Origin: an uncultured Lachnospiraceae bacterium | GTDB lineage: Bacteria > Bacillota > Clostridia > Lachnospirales > Lachnospiraceae | Length of the DNA: 64,000 nt | Direction of reading: 5' to 3' | Assembly (NCBI GenBank): GCA_934292725.1 | Contig: CAKQXY010000011.1 | Span: 1-64,000 of the forward strand | Shown here: positions 42,598-50,274 of the stretch, piece after piece | Numbering within the stretch: the first letter of the stretch is position 1 | Layout: each line of letters starts with the position of its first letter | Notes under the pieces: generated by a model | Seen by the model: the letters and a program-made list of their open reading frames with translations, nothing else | Told to the model about the DNA's origin: nothing | The model's database searches: none | Position numbers and translations under genes: made by a program

Positions 42598-43038
42598 ATG
42601 GACTTATCTAATTTAAAGGCAGCTGAAGGCTCCGTACACAGCGGTAATTTCAGAAGAGGCCGTGGACATGGTTCGGGCAACGGTAAGACTGCTGGTAAGG
42701 GCCATAAGGGTCAGAAGGCACGTTCTGGAGCACCAAGAATCGGTTTCGAGGGTGGCCAGATGCCGTTATACAGAAGACTTCCTAAGAGAGGCTTCACAAA
42801 TAGAAATACAAAGCTCGTTGCATACGTTAACGTAGAGAAACTTAACAAGTTTGAGGATGGCGCAGTAGTTGACATCCAGACTTTAGTTGAGGCTGGTGCA
42901 GTAAAGAACAGATTTGATGCTGTAAAGATTCTTGGAAACGGAGACCTGACCAAGAAGCTGACCGTTAAGGCAAACGCTTTCTCTGAGGGAGCTAAGGCTA
43001 AAATCGAGGCTGCTGGTGGAAACGTAGAGGTGATCTAA
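42598..43038 (+). CDS. rplO: 50S ribosomal protein L15
   Basis: Late-assembly 50S protein, 146 residues. The Gly-rich N-terminal tail GRGHGSGNGKTAGKGHKGQK near residues 22-41 and the GGQMPLYRRLPKRGF motif are present. ATG at 42598 has GAGGAGG 7 nt upstream; GTG at 42595 is possible but less likely. Its stop overlaps the secY start (TAATG). Confidence 0.97.
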   Translation: MDLSNLKAAEGSVHSGNFRRGRGHGSGNGKTAGKGHKGQKARSGAPRIGFEGGQMPLYRRLPKRGFTNRNTKLVAYVNVEKLNKFEDGAVVDIQTLVEAGAVKNRFDAVKILGNGDLTKKLTVKANAFSEGAKAKIEAAGGNVEVI

Positions 43039-44354
43039 TGTTCAAAACGCTTCAGAATGCGTTAAAGATGAAGGAATTAAGAGGTCGTCTTATATTCACA
43101 TTTTTAATGCTCCTGGTAATCCGTTTTGGTTCACAGTTACCAGTTCCGGGCGTTGATCCTGATTATTTCGCTGATTTCTTTAATGGAAGCAATGGCGATG
43201 CGTTTAACTTGTTCAATGCTATGACGGGTGGTTCTTTCGAGAACTTCTCCATCTTGGCATTGAGCATTTCGCCATACATTACATCTTCCATTATTATTCA
43301 GCTGCTGACAATTGCAATTCCAAAGCTGGAAGAGCTGCAGCAGGATGGTCAGGAAGGAAGAAAAAAGATCGCAGAGATTACCAGATATGTTACTGTAGGT
43401 CTTGCTCTGATTCAGTCTACTGCTATGTCTATTGGATTTGGCAGAAGCGGAATGTTTGAGCATTATACCTGGTACAATGTGGTAGTATGTGTAATTACTC
43501 TGACAGCCGGCAGTGCTTTCCTTATGTGGGTTGGCGAGCGTATCACAGAAAAGGGTGTTGGAAATGGTATTTCAGTTGTCCTGTTATACAACATTATTTC
43601 CAGACTTCCAGATGATGCAATCACTATTTATGAAACCTTCATGTCAGGACGCAGCATCGCTGTACAGATTTTAATTGCAGTTTTCGTAATTGCAATTCTT
43701 CTTGCAATTCTTGGATTTACGGTACTGCTGAATGCAGCTGAAAGAAGAATTCCGGTTCAGTATGCGCAGAAGGTGCAGGGACGCAGAAGTGTAGGCGGAC
43801 GTTCAACATATATTCCTGTAAAGGTAAATACAGCAAACGTTATGCCTGTTATTTTCGCATCCTCACTTATGTCCATGCCGCAGATTATCGGATCATTTTT
43901 CGGCTACCAGATCGATGTAACAACGATCGGCGGAAAGATTATGGCAATGTTAAGCTCAAACTACTGGTTTAGACCGTCACTTCCGTTATATTCAATTGGC
44001 GTTGTGATTTATGTAGCGTTGCTTATCGTTTTTGCTTATTTCTATACATCAATTTCTTTCAATCCATTAGAGATTGCCGATAACATGAAAAAGTCTGGTG
44101 GTTTTATTCCAGGTGTAAGACCAGGAAAGCCAACTAGTGATTTCTTAAACAACATGCTCAATCACCTGATCATCATCGGTGCTGTTGGTTTGACCATCAT
44201 TGCATTGCTTCCGATCATCTTGAGTGGTATATTCAATATTACAAGACTTTCCTTCATGGGAACTTCTTTGATCATTATTGTAAATGTTGTTTTAGAGACG
44301 GCAAAATCAATTGAATCCAAGATGGTGGCTAGAGAGTACGAGAGTATATTCTAA
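43038..44354 (+). CDS. secY: preprotein translocase subunit SecY
   Basis: Channel-forming subunit of the Sec translocon, 438 residues with ten membrane segments. Family motifs include the plug region (GGSFENFSILALSISPYI near residues 65-82), GNGISVVLLYNII near 177, and the cytoplasmic loop with GFIPGVRPGKPT near residue 355. Translationally coupled to rplO by TAATG. It ends right at a palindromic repeat and a terminator. Confidence 0.98.
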   Translation: MFKTLQNALKMKELRGRLIFTFLMLLVIRFGSQLPVPGVDPDYFADFFNGSNGDAFNLFNAMTGGSFENFSILALSISPYITSSIIIQLLTIAIPKLEELQQDGQEGRKKIAEITRYVTVGLALIQSTAMSIGFGRSGMFEHYTWYNVVVCVITLTAGSAFLMWVGERITEKGVGNGISVVLLYNIISRLPDDAITIYETFMSGRSIAVQILIAVFVIAILLAILGFTVLLNAAERRIPVQYAQKVQGRRSVGGRSTYIPVKVNTANVMPVIFASSLMSMPQIIGSFFGYQIDVTTIGGKIMAMLSSNYWFRPSLPLYSIGVVIYVALLIVFAYFYTSISFNPLEIADNMKKSGGFIPGVRPGKPTSDFLNNMLNHLIIIGAVGLTIIALLPIILSGIFNITRLSFMGTSLIIIVNVVLETAKSIESKMVAREYESIF

Positions 44355-44355
44355 A

Positions 44356-44534
44356 ACAGTTCACGTGTTCCAGCAGATTCGGATAAATTCCATGCTTGCA
44401 TGGGAATTTGACGAATCAATGGAACAAGGTGAATGCCCGTGAATGAGCAAAACAAAGCTGCGAGCAAACTTTGTTTGCGATTAGCAGCGATGCACGGTAC
44501 GTGCAGTTTTGCGAATGGGCATTCAGTGAACTGT
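44356..44534. repeat. ACAGTTCAC-bounded palindromic element A
   Basis: A 179-nt element closed by ACAGTTCAC (44356-44364) and GTGAACTGT (44526-44534). Inside are TGTTCC/GGAACA (44366-44371, 44421-44426) enclosing a 42-nt hairpin arm (44376-44417), then GAATGCCC/GGGCATTC, GCAAAAC/GTTTTGC, CTGC/GCAG with GCAAAC/GTTTGC, and GCACG/CGTGC. Nearly every base can pair. It begins 2 nt after the secY stop. Related elements are at 49957 and 58240. Confidence 0.8.
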
Positions 44535-44543
44535 ATTTTTATG

Positions 44544-44582
44544 AGAAAATCTCCTGTTTTGCAGGGGATTTTCTTGCTTTTT
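44544..44582 (+). terminator. terminator after secY
   Basis: GAAAATCTCCTG (44544-44555) pairs with CAGGGGATTTTC (44561-44572) across a TTTTG loop, followed by TTGCTTTTT. It separates secY from adk. AT-rich TATAAT-like boxes at 44612-44623 could start adk transcription, but no good -35 was found. Confidence 0.85.
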
Positions 44583-44665
44583 AAGAACAAATCTGTTATG
44601 ATATTTCTGATTATAATTATAATTGCGGTAACGCATGCTGCTTTTGCGGCGGAATGAGAGGAATT

Positions 44666-45310
44666 ATGAAGATTATCATGTTAGGAGCACCTGGTGCAGG
44701 CAAGGGCACACAGGCAGCAAAGATTGCAGCAAAATATCAGATTCCACATATCTCTACAGGAGATATTTTCCGTGCCAATCTGAAGGCTGGAACAGAGTTA
44801 GGCAAGAAGGCAAAGGAGTACATGGATCAGGGACTGTTAGTTCCGGATGAGCTTACTTGTGATCTTGTAACAGATCGTGTGTCAAAAGACGATTGCGCAA
44901 ATGGATACATTTTGGATGGATTTCCAAGAACAATTCCGCAGGCGAAAGCGTTAGAGGCTGCACTTGAGAAGATGGGAACTGATATTGATTATGCAATCAA
45001 TGTAGACGTTCCTGATGCAAACATTGTAAAACGTATGTCTGGCCGCAGAGCCTGTGTAACCTGTGGAGCTACCTATCATATCGAGCACATTCCGCCTAAG
45101 GTAGAAGGAATCTGTGATCGCTGCGGCGGCGAATTAATCCTGCGCAGCGACGACAAGCCTGAAACCGTACAGAAGCGTCTTGACGTATACCATGCACAGA
45201 CACAGCCGCTGATTGATTTTTATGAATCAAAGAAAAAGCTGGTTACAGTGGATGGTACAAAGGATATGGAAGACGTGTTCGCTGATATCACGGCAGTTTT
45301 GGAAGGCTGA
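44666..45310 (+). CDS. adk: adenylate kinase
   Basis: Cytoplasmic enzyme converting ATP + AMP to two ADP. It has 214 residues. The P-loop GAPGAGKGTQ is at 7-16. The LID domain carries four Cys (CVTCG and CDRCG, about residues 129-153) for structural zinc, usual in Gram-positives. ATG at 44666 gives the standard start MKIIMLGAPG with AGAGGA upstream; ATG at 44654 is less likely. Sits between secY and map as in most Firmicutes. Confidence 0.97.
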   Translation: MKIIMLGAPGAGKGTQAAKIAAKYQIPHISTGDIFRANLKAGTELGKKAKEYMDQGLLVPDELTCDLVTDRVSKDDCANGYILDGFPRTIPQAKALEAALEKMGTDIDYAINVDVPDANIVKRMSGRRACVTCGATYHIEHIPPKVEGICDRCGGELILRSDDKPETVQKRLDVYHAQTQPLIDFYESKKKLVTVDGTKDMEDVFADITAVLEG

Positions 45311-45342
45311 AAAGCAAGGCGAAAATAAGATTCGTCATTGAA

Positions 45343-45391
45343 GATCTGTGGCGGGGACACTGCCACAGGTCTGTGCGTATAGGGTTACGCA
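45343..45391 (+). promoter_or_regulatory. two hairpins between adk and map
   Basis: GATCTGTGGC (45343-45352) pairs with GCCACAGGTC (45362-45371), 10 bp with one G-T pair. TGCGTA (45374-45379) pairs with TACGCA (45386-45391). No T run follows, so this is not a standard terminator. It may be a processing or stability structure. Confidence 0.5.
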
Positions 45392-45406
45392 AGGAATGAG
45401 GAGAAA

Positions 45407-46183
45407 ATGGCTGTTTCAATTAAATCAGAAAAAGAAATCGAGTTGATGAGAGTGTCCTGTAAGAACCTCTCCGTTATGTTTGATGAGCTGGAAAAGATCA
45501 TTAAACCGGGTATTTCCACGTGGGAGATCAACAAGGTCGGTGAAGAGATCATCCGTGATTTCGGATGCACCCCGAACTTCAAAAACTACGAGGGATATCC
45601 GGCTTCAATCTGTACTTCTGTAAATGAAGTTGTAGTTCATGGAATACCAAGCAAGAAGCGTATTTTAAAAGAAGGTGATATTATCAGTCTGGATGCGGGA
45701 ATGATTTATAAAGGATATCATTCTGATGCTGCCAGAACATTTGCTGTTGGCGAGATCTCAAAAGAAGCCAGACAGTTAGTTGATGTTACCAGACAGAGCT
45801 TCTTTGAAGGAATCCGTTATGCAAAAGCAGGAAATCATCTTCATGATATTTCAGCAGCGATTCAGAAGTATGCGGAGAGCTTTGGTTATGGAGTTGTGCG
45901 TGAGCTTGTTGGTCATGGCATTGGCACACATTTGCATGAAGATCCGCAAATTCCAAACTTTAAGACAATTGGAAGAGGAATCCGCCTGCGCCCTGGCATG
46001 ACACTGGCCATAGAGCCGATGATCACGATGGGTGATTATGCAGTCAGCGTATTAGATGATGACTGGACGGTAGTAACCGATGATAACTCGTTGGCAGCGC
46101 ATTATGAGAACACAGTTCTGATTACGGATGGAGATCCAGAAATTCTGACACTTCCGAATTGGGACAAAAAAGAATGGCAGTAG
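45407..46183 (+). CDS. map: methionine aminopeptidase, type I
   Basis: Removes the N-terminal Met of new proteins. It has 258 residues with the pita-bread fold. Metal ligands are visible in SLDAGMIYKGYHSDAARTF (two Asp), GHGIGTHLHEDP (His), IEPM (Glu) and the final HYENTVLIT (Glu). No N-terminal zinc-finger extension is present. ATG at 45407 follows GAGGAG. The KOW-domain gene often found between map and infA is absent. Confidence 0.97.
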   Translation: MAVSIKSEKEIELMRVSCKNLSVMFDELEKIIKPGISTWEINKVGEEIIRDFGCTPNFKNYEGYPASICTSVNEVVVHGIPSKKRILKEGDIISLDAGMIYKGYHSDAARTFAVGEISKEARQLVDVTRQSFFEGIRYAKAGNHLHDISAAIQKYAESFGYGVVRELVGHGIGTHLHEDPQIPNFKTIGRGIRLRPGMTLAIEPMITMGDYAVSVLDDDWTVVTDDNSLAAHYENTVLITDGDPEILTLPNWDKKEWQ

Positions 46184-46213
46184 GCATGTAAGTAAGAAAG
46201 GATTGAAAAAGTA

Positions 46214-46432
46214 ATGTCAAAGGCAGAAAAGTTTGAAATGGAAGGCAAAGTATTGGAGAAGCTCCCGAACGCAATGTTTCAGGTAGAACTGGATAATGGT
46301 CATCAGGTGCTGGCTCATATCAGCGGAAAGCTTCGTATGAACTATATCCGTATCCTTCCGGGTGATAAGGTAACAGTAGAGCTGTCTCCATATGATCTGG
46401 CAAAGGGCAGAATTGTTTGGAGAGATAAGTAA
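46214..46432 (+). CDS. infA: translation initiation factor IF-1
   Basis: OB-fold factor that blocks the ribosomal A site during initiation. It has 72 residues, the standard length, and begins MSKAEKFEMEGKVLEKLPNA, ending KGRIVWRDK. It lies 30 nt after map. Confidence 0.98.
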   Translation: MSKAEKFEMEGKVLEKLPNAMFQVELDNGHQVLAHISGKLRMNYIRILPGDKVTVELSPYDLAKGRIVWRDK

Positions 46433-46464
46433 AGAAAAATTTTGAAAAAAATTTAAAAATATGC

Positions 46465-46494
46465 TTGACGAAATCTAAATGATTGTGCTATACT
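46465..46494 (+). promoter_or_regulatory. internal promoter before rpmJ
   Basis: TTGACG at 46465-46470 and TATACT at 46489-46494 with an 18-bp spacer. It gives the alpha segment (rpmJ-rpsM-rpsK-rpsD-rpoA-rplQ) its own transcript. Confidence 0.82.
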
Positions 46495-46611
46495 AAAAAA
46501 CGGACTTTTGTGAAGTTTCTTTCTTTTTAATAGGACTTTAATTAGGTTTTTAAATAAGAATAGAAGCAACCCAAACCATTACCAATGTGGTTCCAGAAAG
46601 GAGAAAATACT

Positions 46612-46725
46612 GTGAAAGTAAGATCATCAGTAAAGCCGATCTGCGAAAAGTGCAAGGTTATTAAGAGAAAGGGTATCATCCGCATTATTTGTGAGAACCC
46701 GAAGCATAAGCAGAGACAAGGCTAA
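46612..46725 (+). CDS. rpmJ: 50S ribosomal protein L36
   Basis: Smallest 50S protein, 37 residues. Zinc ligands C11, C14, C27 and H32 are all present (ICEKCKVIKRKG and CENPKHKQRQG), so this is the zinc form. GTG at 46612 follows AAAGGAG. The gene lies between infA and rpsM. Confidence 0.97.
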   Translation: MKVRSSVKPICEKCKVIKRKGIIRIICENPKHKQRQG

Positions 46726-46808
46726 TGACCCGGGCAATTGAGACACACGGAAACGTTGTTTCAAAAAGTTCAATTTTATGAAAGTGAAAATGGAGGTGCA
46801 AAACACAC

Positions 46809-47177
46809 ATGGCTCGTATTTCAGGCGTTGATTTACCAAGAGAAAAGCGTGTGGAGATTGGTCTGACTTACATCTACGGAATCGGTAGAGTAAGTTCCAA
46901 CAAGATTCTTGCTGCAGCAGATGTTAACCCGGATACCCGTGTTAAGGATCTGACTGACGAGGAAGTTGCAAGAATTCGTGACGTTATCGATGGAGAGTAC
47001 ACTGTAGAGGGTGACTTAAGAAGAGAAGTTGCCATGGATATCAAGAGACTCCAGGAGATTGGTTGCTATAGAGGCATCCGTCACAGAAAGAGCCTTCCTG
47101 TCCGCGGACAGAAGACAAAGACCAACGCTAGAACACGTAAGGGTCCTAAGAAGACAGTTGCTAACAAGAAGAAGTAA
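46809..47177 (+). CDS. rpsM: 30S ribosomal protein S13
   Basis: 30S head protein contacting the 50S and P-site tRNA. It has 122 residues. It starts MARISGVDLPREKRVEIGLTY and has the basic tail RGQKTKTNARTRKGPKKTV. GGAGG lies upstream of ATG at 46809. Confidence 0.98.
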   Translation: MARISGVDLPREKRVEIGLTYIYGIGRVSSNKILAAADVNPDTRVKDLTDEEVARIRDVIDGEYTVEGDLRREVAMDIKRLQEIGCYRGIRHRKSLPVRGQKTKTNARTRKGPKKTVANKKK

Positions 47178-47248
47178 TTTAAGTAAATAGCAGCTTATAA
47201 CTACTCGTAAAGAGAGAAAGAGAAATAAGAAGAAAGTAGGTTAGTTTA

Positions 47249-47647
47249 ATGGCTAAGAATGTGTCAGCAAAGAAAGTGACAAAAAAGCGTGTAAAGAAAA
47301 ACGTTGAACGTGGACAGGCCCATATTCAGTCATCTTTCAACAATACAATTGTTACGTTGACTGATACCCAGGGAAACGCTTTATCCTGGGCAAGTGCAGG
47401 CGGTCTTGGATTTAAAGGTTCAAGGAAATCTACTCCTTATGCAGCTCAGATGGCAGCAGAGACTGCTACTAAGGCAGCTTTAATACATGGATTAAAGTCC
47501 GTTGATGTTATGGTAAAGGGACCGGGTTCAGGTCGTGAGGCAGCTATCCGTGCACTTCAGGCTTGTGGTCTTGAAGTTACCAGCATCAAGGATGTGACAC
47601 CAGTTCCGCATAATGGTTGTCGTCCGCCAAAGCGTAGAAGAGTTTAA
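47249..47647 (+). CDS. rpsK: 30S ribosomal protein S11
   Basis: Platform protein near the E-site mRNA. It has 132 residues, with AHIQSSFNNTIVTLTDTQGN near 25-44 and the C-terminal HNGCRPPKRRRV. The 71-nt gap from rpsM is purine rich. Confidence 0.98.
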   Translation: MAKNVSAKKVTKKRVKKNVERGQAHIQSSFNNTIVTLTDTQGNALSWASAGGLGFKGSRKSTPYAAQMAAETATKAALIHGLKSVDVMVKGPGSGREAAIRALQACGLEVTSIKDVTPVPHNGCRPPKRRRV

Positions 47648-47663
47648 TTAGGAGGTATTAAAG

Positions 47664-48257
47664 ATGGCAGTAAGTAGAGTTCCAGTGCTTAAGAGATGCA
47701 GATCTCTTGATATGGACCCAATTTATCTTGGATATGACAAGAAGTCTAATAGACAGTCTAAGAGAGCTAATAAGAAGATGAGCGAGTACGGTCTGCAGAT
47801 GCGTGAAAAGCAGAAGGCAAAGCTTATCTATGGTGTTTTGGAGAAACCTTTTAGAAATTATTATGCAAAGGCAGAGCGTCAGACTGGTATGACCGGTGAG
47901 AACCTGATGATTCTTCTGGAGCGTAGATTAGATAATGTTATTTTCCGTCTTGGTTTCGCTCGTACAAGAGACGAGGCTAGACAGATTGTTGACCACAAGC
48001 ATGTGCTTGTAAACGGTTCCTGTGTAAACATCCCGTCTTACTTAATCAAGGCTGGTGATGTAATCTCCATCAAGGAAAAGGTTCAGGATTCCCAGCGTTA
48101 TAAGGACATCGTAGCAGTAACAGGCAGCAGAATGGTACCGGAGTGGTTAGAGGCTAATATCGAGGCTTTAAGCGGAACTGTTAAGCAGATCCCAACTAGA
48201 GAGATGATCGATGTTCCGGTAGACGAGATGCTGATTGTCGAGTTGTATTCTAAATAA
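47664..48257 (+). CDS. rpsD: 30S ribosomal protein S4
   Basis: Primary 16S-binding assembly protein; in E. coli it represses the alpha operon. It has 197 residues. The N-terminus (VPVLKRCRSLDMDP) has one Cys and lacks the Cys4 zinc knuckle, so it is the C- form. The S4 domain (LERRLDNVIFRLGFARTRDE) is near residues 88-107. AGGAGG precedes ATG at 47664. Confidence 0.98.
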   Translation: MAVSRVPVLKRCRSLDMDPIYLGYDKKSNRQSKRANKKMSEYGLQMREKQKAKLIYGVLEKPFRNYYAKAERQTGMTGENLMILLERRLDNVIFRLGFARTRDEARQIVDHKHVLVNGSCVNIPSYLIKAGDVISIKEKVQDSQRYKDIVAVTGSRMVPEWLEANIEALSGTVKQIPTREMIDVPVDEMLIVELYSK

Positions 48258-48267
48258 TAATTTTTCA

Positions 48268-48317
48268 TTGTTTAGCAGTAATGGTTTTGCAAAGCTTTGC
48301 AGCCTACTGCTAAACAA
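48268..48317 (+). promoter_or_regulatory. long hairpin between rpsD and rpoA
   Basis: TTGTTTAGCAGTA (48268-48280) pairs perfectly with TACTGCTAAACAA (48305-48317). The loop contains the palindrome TGCAAAGCTTTGCA. No T run follows, so a simple terminator is unlikely. It could be an RNase processing site or a control structure for rpoA. Confidence 0.7.
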
Positions 48318-48370
48318 GCTGATTTTATTTGAATGCTTCTCTTAAAGCATCCTATAAGGAGGGGCTAATA

Positions 48371-49330
48371 GTGTTTGATTTCGAAAAACCCAAGATTGAA
48401 ATTAAGGAGATGTCTGAAGATAACAGATATGGCAAGTTTGTAGTAGAGCCGCTTGAGAGAGGCTATGGTATTACACTTGGCAATTCCTTAAGAAGAATCA
48501 TGCTGTCTTCGCTTCCGGGTGCAGCTGTCAGTCAGATTAAGATTGAGGGCGTGCTTCACGAGTTCTCCTCTATCCCGGGAGTGAAAGAAGATGTTACAGA
48601 GATCGTCATGAATGTGAAGAGTCTTGAAATCAAGAACAACAGCGAGACAAACGAGCCAAAGATTGCTTATATCGAGCATGAGGGCGAAGGTGTTGTTACC
48701 GCTGCTGACATTCAGGTTGATCAGGATATTGAAATTATGAATCCGGACCAGGTAATTGCAACACTTAGCGGCGGAGAAGATTGCCGTCTCTATATGGAGC
48801 TTACCATTACCAAGGGACGTGGATATATCAGTGCAGAGAAGAATAAGAACAGTGAACTGCCAATCGGCGTGATTGCAGTAGATTCCATCTACACACCAAT
48901 CGAGAGAGTCAATGTGACTGTTGAGAATACCCGTGTGGGACAGGTTACTGATTATGATAAACTGACACTCGACGTATATACTAACGGTACGTTAGCACCA
49001 GATGAAGCAGTCAGCCTGGCTGCAAAGGTTCTGAATGAGCACCTGAATCTGTTCATTGATCTTTCCGAGAACGCCAAGTCCGCTGAGGTCATGGTTGAGA
49101 AGGAAAACAATGAGAAGGAAAAGGTTCTCGAGATGAACATCGATGAACTGGAGCTGTCCGTTCGTTCCTACAATTGTTTGAAGAGAGCCGGAATCAACAC
49201 AGTTGAAGAACTTTGCAACAAGACTGCTGAGGATATGATGAAAGTCAGAAACCTTGGTAAGAAATCTCTTGATGAGGTTAACGCAAAGCTGAAGGAACTG
49301 GGGTTGGATTTTAAGTCCGGTGAAGAGTAA
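48371..49330 (+). CDS. rpoA: DNA-directed RNA polymerase subunit alpha
   Basis: Assembly platform of RNA polymerase, 319 residues. The N-terminal dimer domain shows FVVEPLERGYGITLGNSLRR, and the C-terminal DNA-binding domain shows LELSVRSYNCLKRAGINTVEEL. GTG at 48371 gives the typical start MFDFEKPKIEI and has AAGGAGG upstream. The longer in-frame reading starting at 48329 is rejected. Confidence 0.98.
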   Translation: MFDFEKPKIEIKEMSEDNRYGKFVVEPLERGYGITLGNSLRRIMLSSLPGAAVSQIKIEGVLHEFSSIPGVKEDVTEIVMNVKSLEIKNNSETNEPKIAYIEHEGEGVVTAADIQVDQDIEIMNPDQVIATLSGGEDCRLYMELTITKGRGYISAEKNKNSELPIGVIAVDSIYTPIERVNVTVENTRVGQVTDYDKLTLDVYTNGTLAPDEAVSLAAKVLNEHLNLFIDLSENAKSAEVMVEKENNEKEKVLEMNIDELELSVRSYNCLKRAGINTVEELCNKTAEDMMKVRNLGKKSLDEVNAKLKELGLDFKSGEE

Positions 49331-49351
49331 GTTAAACGGAGGTAAATCACA

Positions 49352-49888
49352 GTGGCAGGTTACAGAAAGCTTGGAAGAACTTCTAACCAGAGAAAGGCCA
49401 TGATCAGAGGCCAGGTTACAAGTCTTCTTTACAATGGCAAGATTGTTACAACAGAAGCAAGAGCAAAGGAAGTCAAGAAGGTTGCTGAAGGACTTATCGC
49501 TCTGGCTGTTAAGGAAAAGGATAACTACGAGACCGTTACTGTTAAGGCTAAGGTTGCCCGCAAGGACGCTGATGGCAAGAACGTAAAGGAAGTAGTAAAC
49601 GGCAAGAAGGTTACTGTTTATGATGAAGTAGAGAAGGAAATCCAGAAGGATAAGGCTTCCAGACTTCATGCAAGAAGACAGATGATGAAGGTTCTCTACG
49701 GAGTAACTGAGGTTCCGTCTACCAACGCTGGTAAGAAGAAGGGAACAAAGTCCGTAGATATGCCGAAGAAGCTCTTCGATGAGATCGCTCCAAAGTACGT
49801 TAACCGTAACGGCGGTTACACTCGTATCGTAAAGATCGGTCTTCGTAAGGGTGACAACGCAATGGAAGTACTGTTAGAGTTAGTTTAA
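49352..49888 (+). CDS. rplQ: 50S ribosomal protein L17
   Basis: 50S tunnel-exit protein. It has 178 residues against the usual 115-130. The N-terminus (RKLGRTSNQRKAMIRGQVTS) and C-terminus (NGGYTRIVKIGLRKGDNAME) are canonical. The extra residues form a charged insertion near residues 66-96 (about DADGKNVKEVVNGKKVTVYD) and a second stretch near 120-140. GTG at 49352 follows GGAGGT. Last gene of the superoperon. Confidence 0.96.
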   Translation: MAGYRKLGRTSNQRKAMIRGQVTSLLYNGKIVTTEARAKEVKKVAEGLIALAVKEKDNYETVTVKAKVARKDADGKNVKEVVNGKKVTVYDEVEKEIQKDKASRLHARRQMMKVLYGVTEVPSTNAGKKKGTKSVDMPKKLFDEIAPKYVNRNGGYTRIVKIGLRKGDNAMEVLLELV

Positions 49889-49920
49889 AAACAATAACAA
49901 TTCCATACGAATAGAAGATG

Positions 49921-49953
49921 AGCCATGCAGGTAGCTGCATGGCTTTATTTTGT
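49921..49953 (+). terminator. terminator after rplQ
   Basis: AGCCATGCAG (49921-49930) and CTGCATGGCT (49935-49944) form a perfect 10-bp stem around GTAG, followed by TTATTTTGTTTT. Confidence 0.92.
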
Positions 49954-49956
49954 TTT

Positions 49957-50038
49957 ACAGTTCACATATCACGTTAGATTCGGATAAATCCCATGCTTGC
50001 ATGAGGATTTGACAAATCAACGGGCGTCCTGTGAACTG
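49957..50038. repeat. ACAGTTCAC-bounded palindromic element B
   Basis: An 82-nt element between ACAGTTCAC (49957-49965) and GTGAACTG (50031-50038). Its 42-nt arm (49977-50018) is identical to that of element A at 38 of 42 positions. The T-A pair at arm positions 14 and 30 in A is C-G here, a compensatory change that keeps the stem. This copy lacks the second branch of element A, so it looks like a shorter family member. Confidence 0.8.
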
Positions 50039-50216
50039 GTGGCTAACCGGAAGGTTACGAAGGGGACCTCGGCGATGGCTTTGTCGACCTCTCTTTTCCG
50101 CAGGTACCTGTTACGTTCCTTATTATCATACGTTATTTTGAAAGTCCTGCTACAACGTTCGGTCTCGTAAAGCACATTCGCCTCAGCCGCCCACTACATA
50201 TCTGTGTTTACATAGC
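50039..50216. other. unexplained intergenic sequence before ecfA
   Basis: No open frame or known RNA was recognised in these 178 nt. There is a small TAACC-GGAA-GGTTA hairpin, a CAGGTACCTG palindrome and two GACCTC copies. The sequence is GC-richer than the usual intergenic DNA here. It could be a decayed repeat or an unknown leader; no T-box signature was found. Confidence 0.4.
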
Positions 50217-50245
50217 TTGCAATTCAGGCGGCATCATGCTATGAT
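50217..50245 (+). promoter_or_regulatory. promoter of ecfA-ecfT-truA
   Basis: TTGCAA at 50217-50222 and TATGAT at 50240-50245 with a 17-bp spacer, about 30 nt before the start codon. Confidence 0.75.
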
Positions 50246-50274
50246 AATCGAGTGTTAGAGAGAGGAGGCCACAG

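Noticed and set aside
44433..44657. 74-residue open frame downstream of secY
   Set aside because: It runs through palindromic element A and the terminator and has no ribosome binding site.
50039..50274. T-box or vitamin riboswitch before the ecf operon
   Set aside because: No TGGNACCGCG motif, specifier stem or known vitamin riboswitch core could be found by eye.
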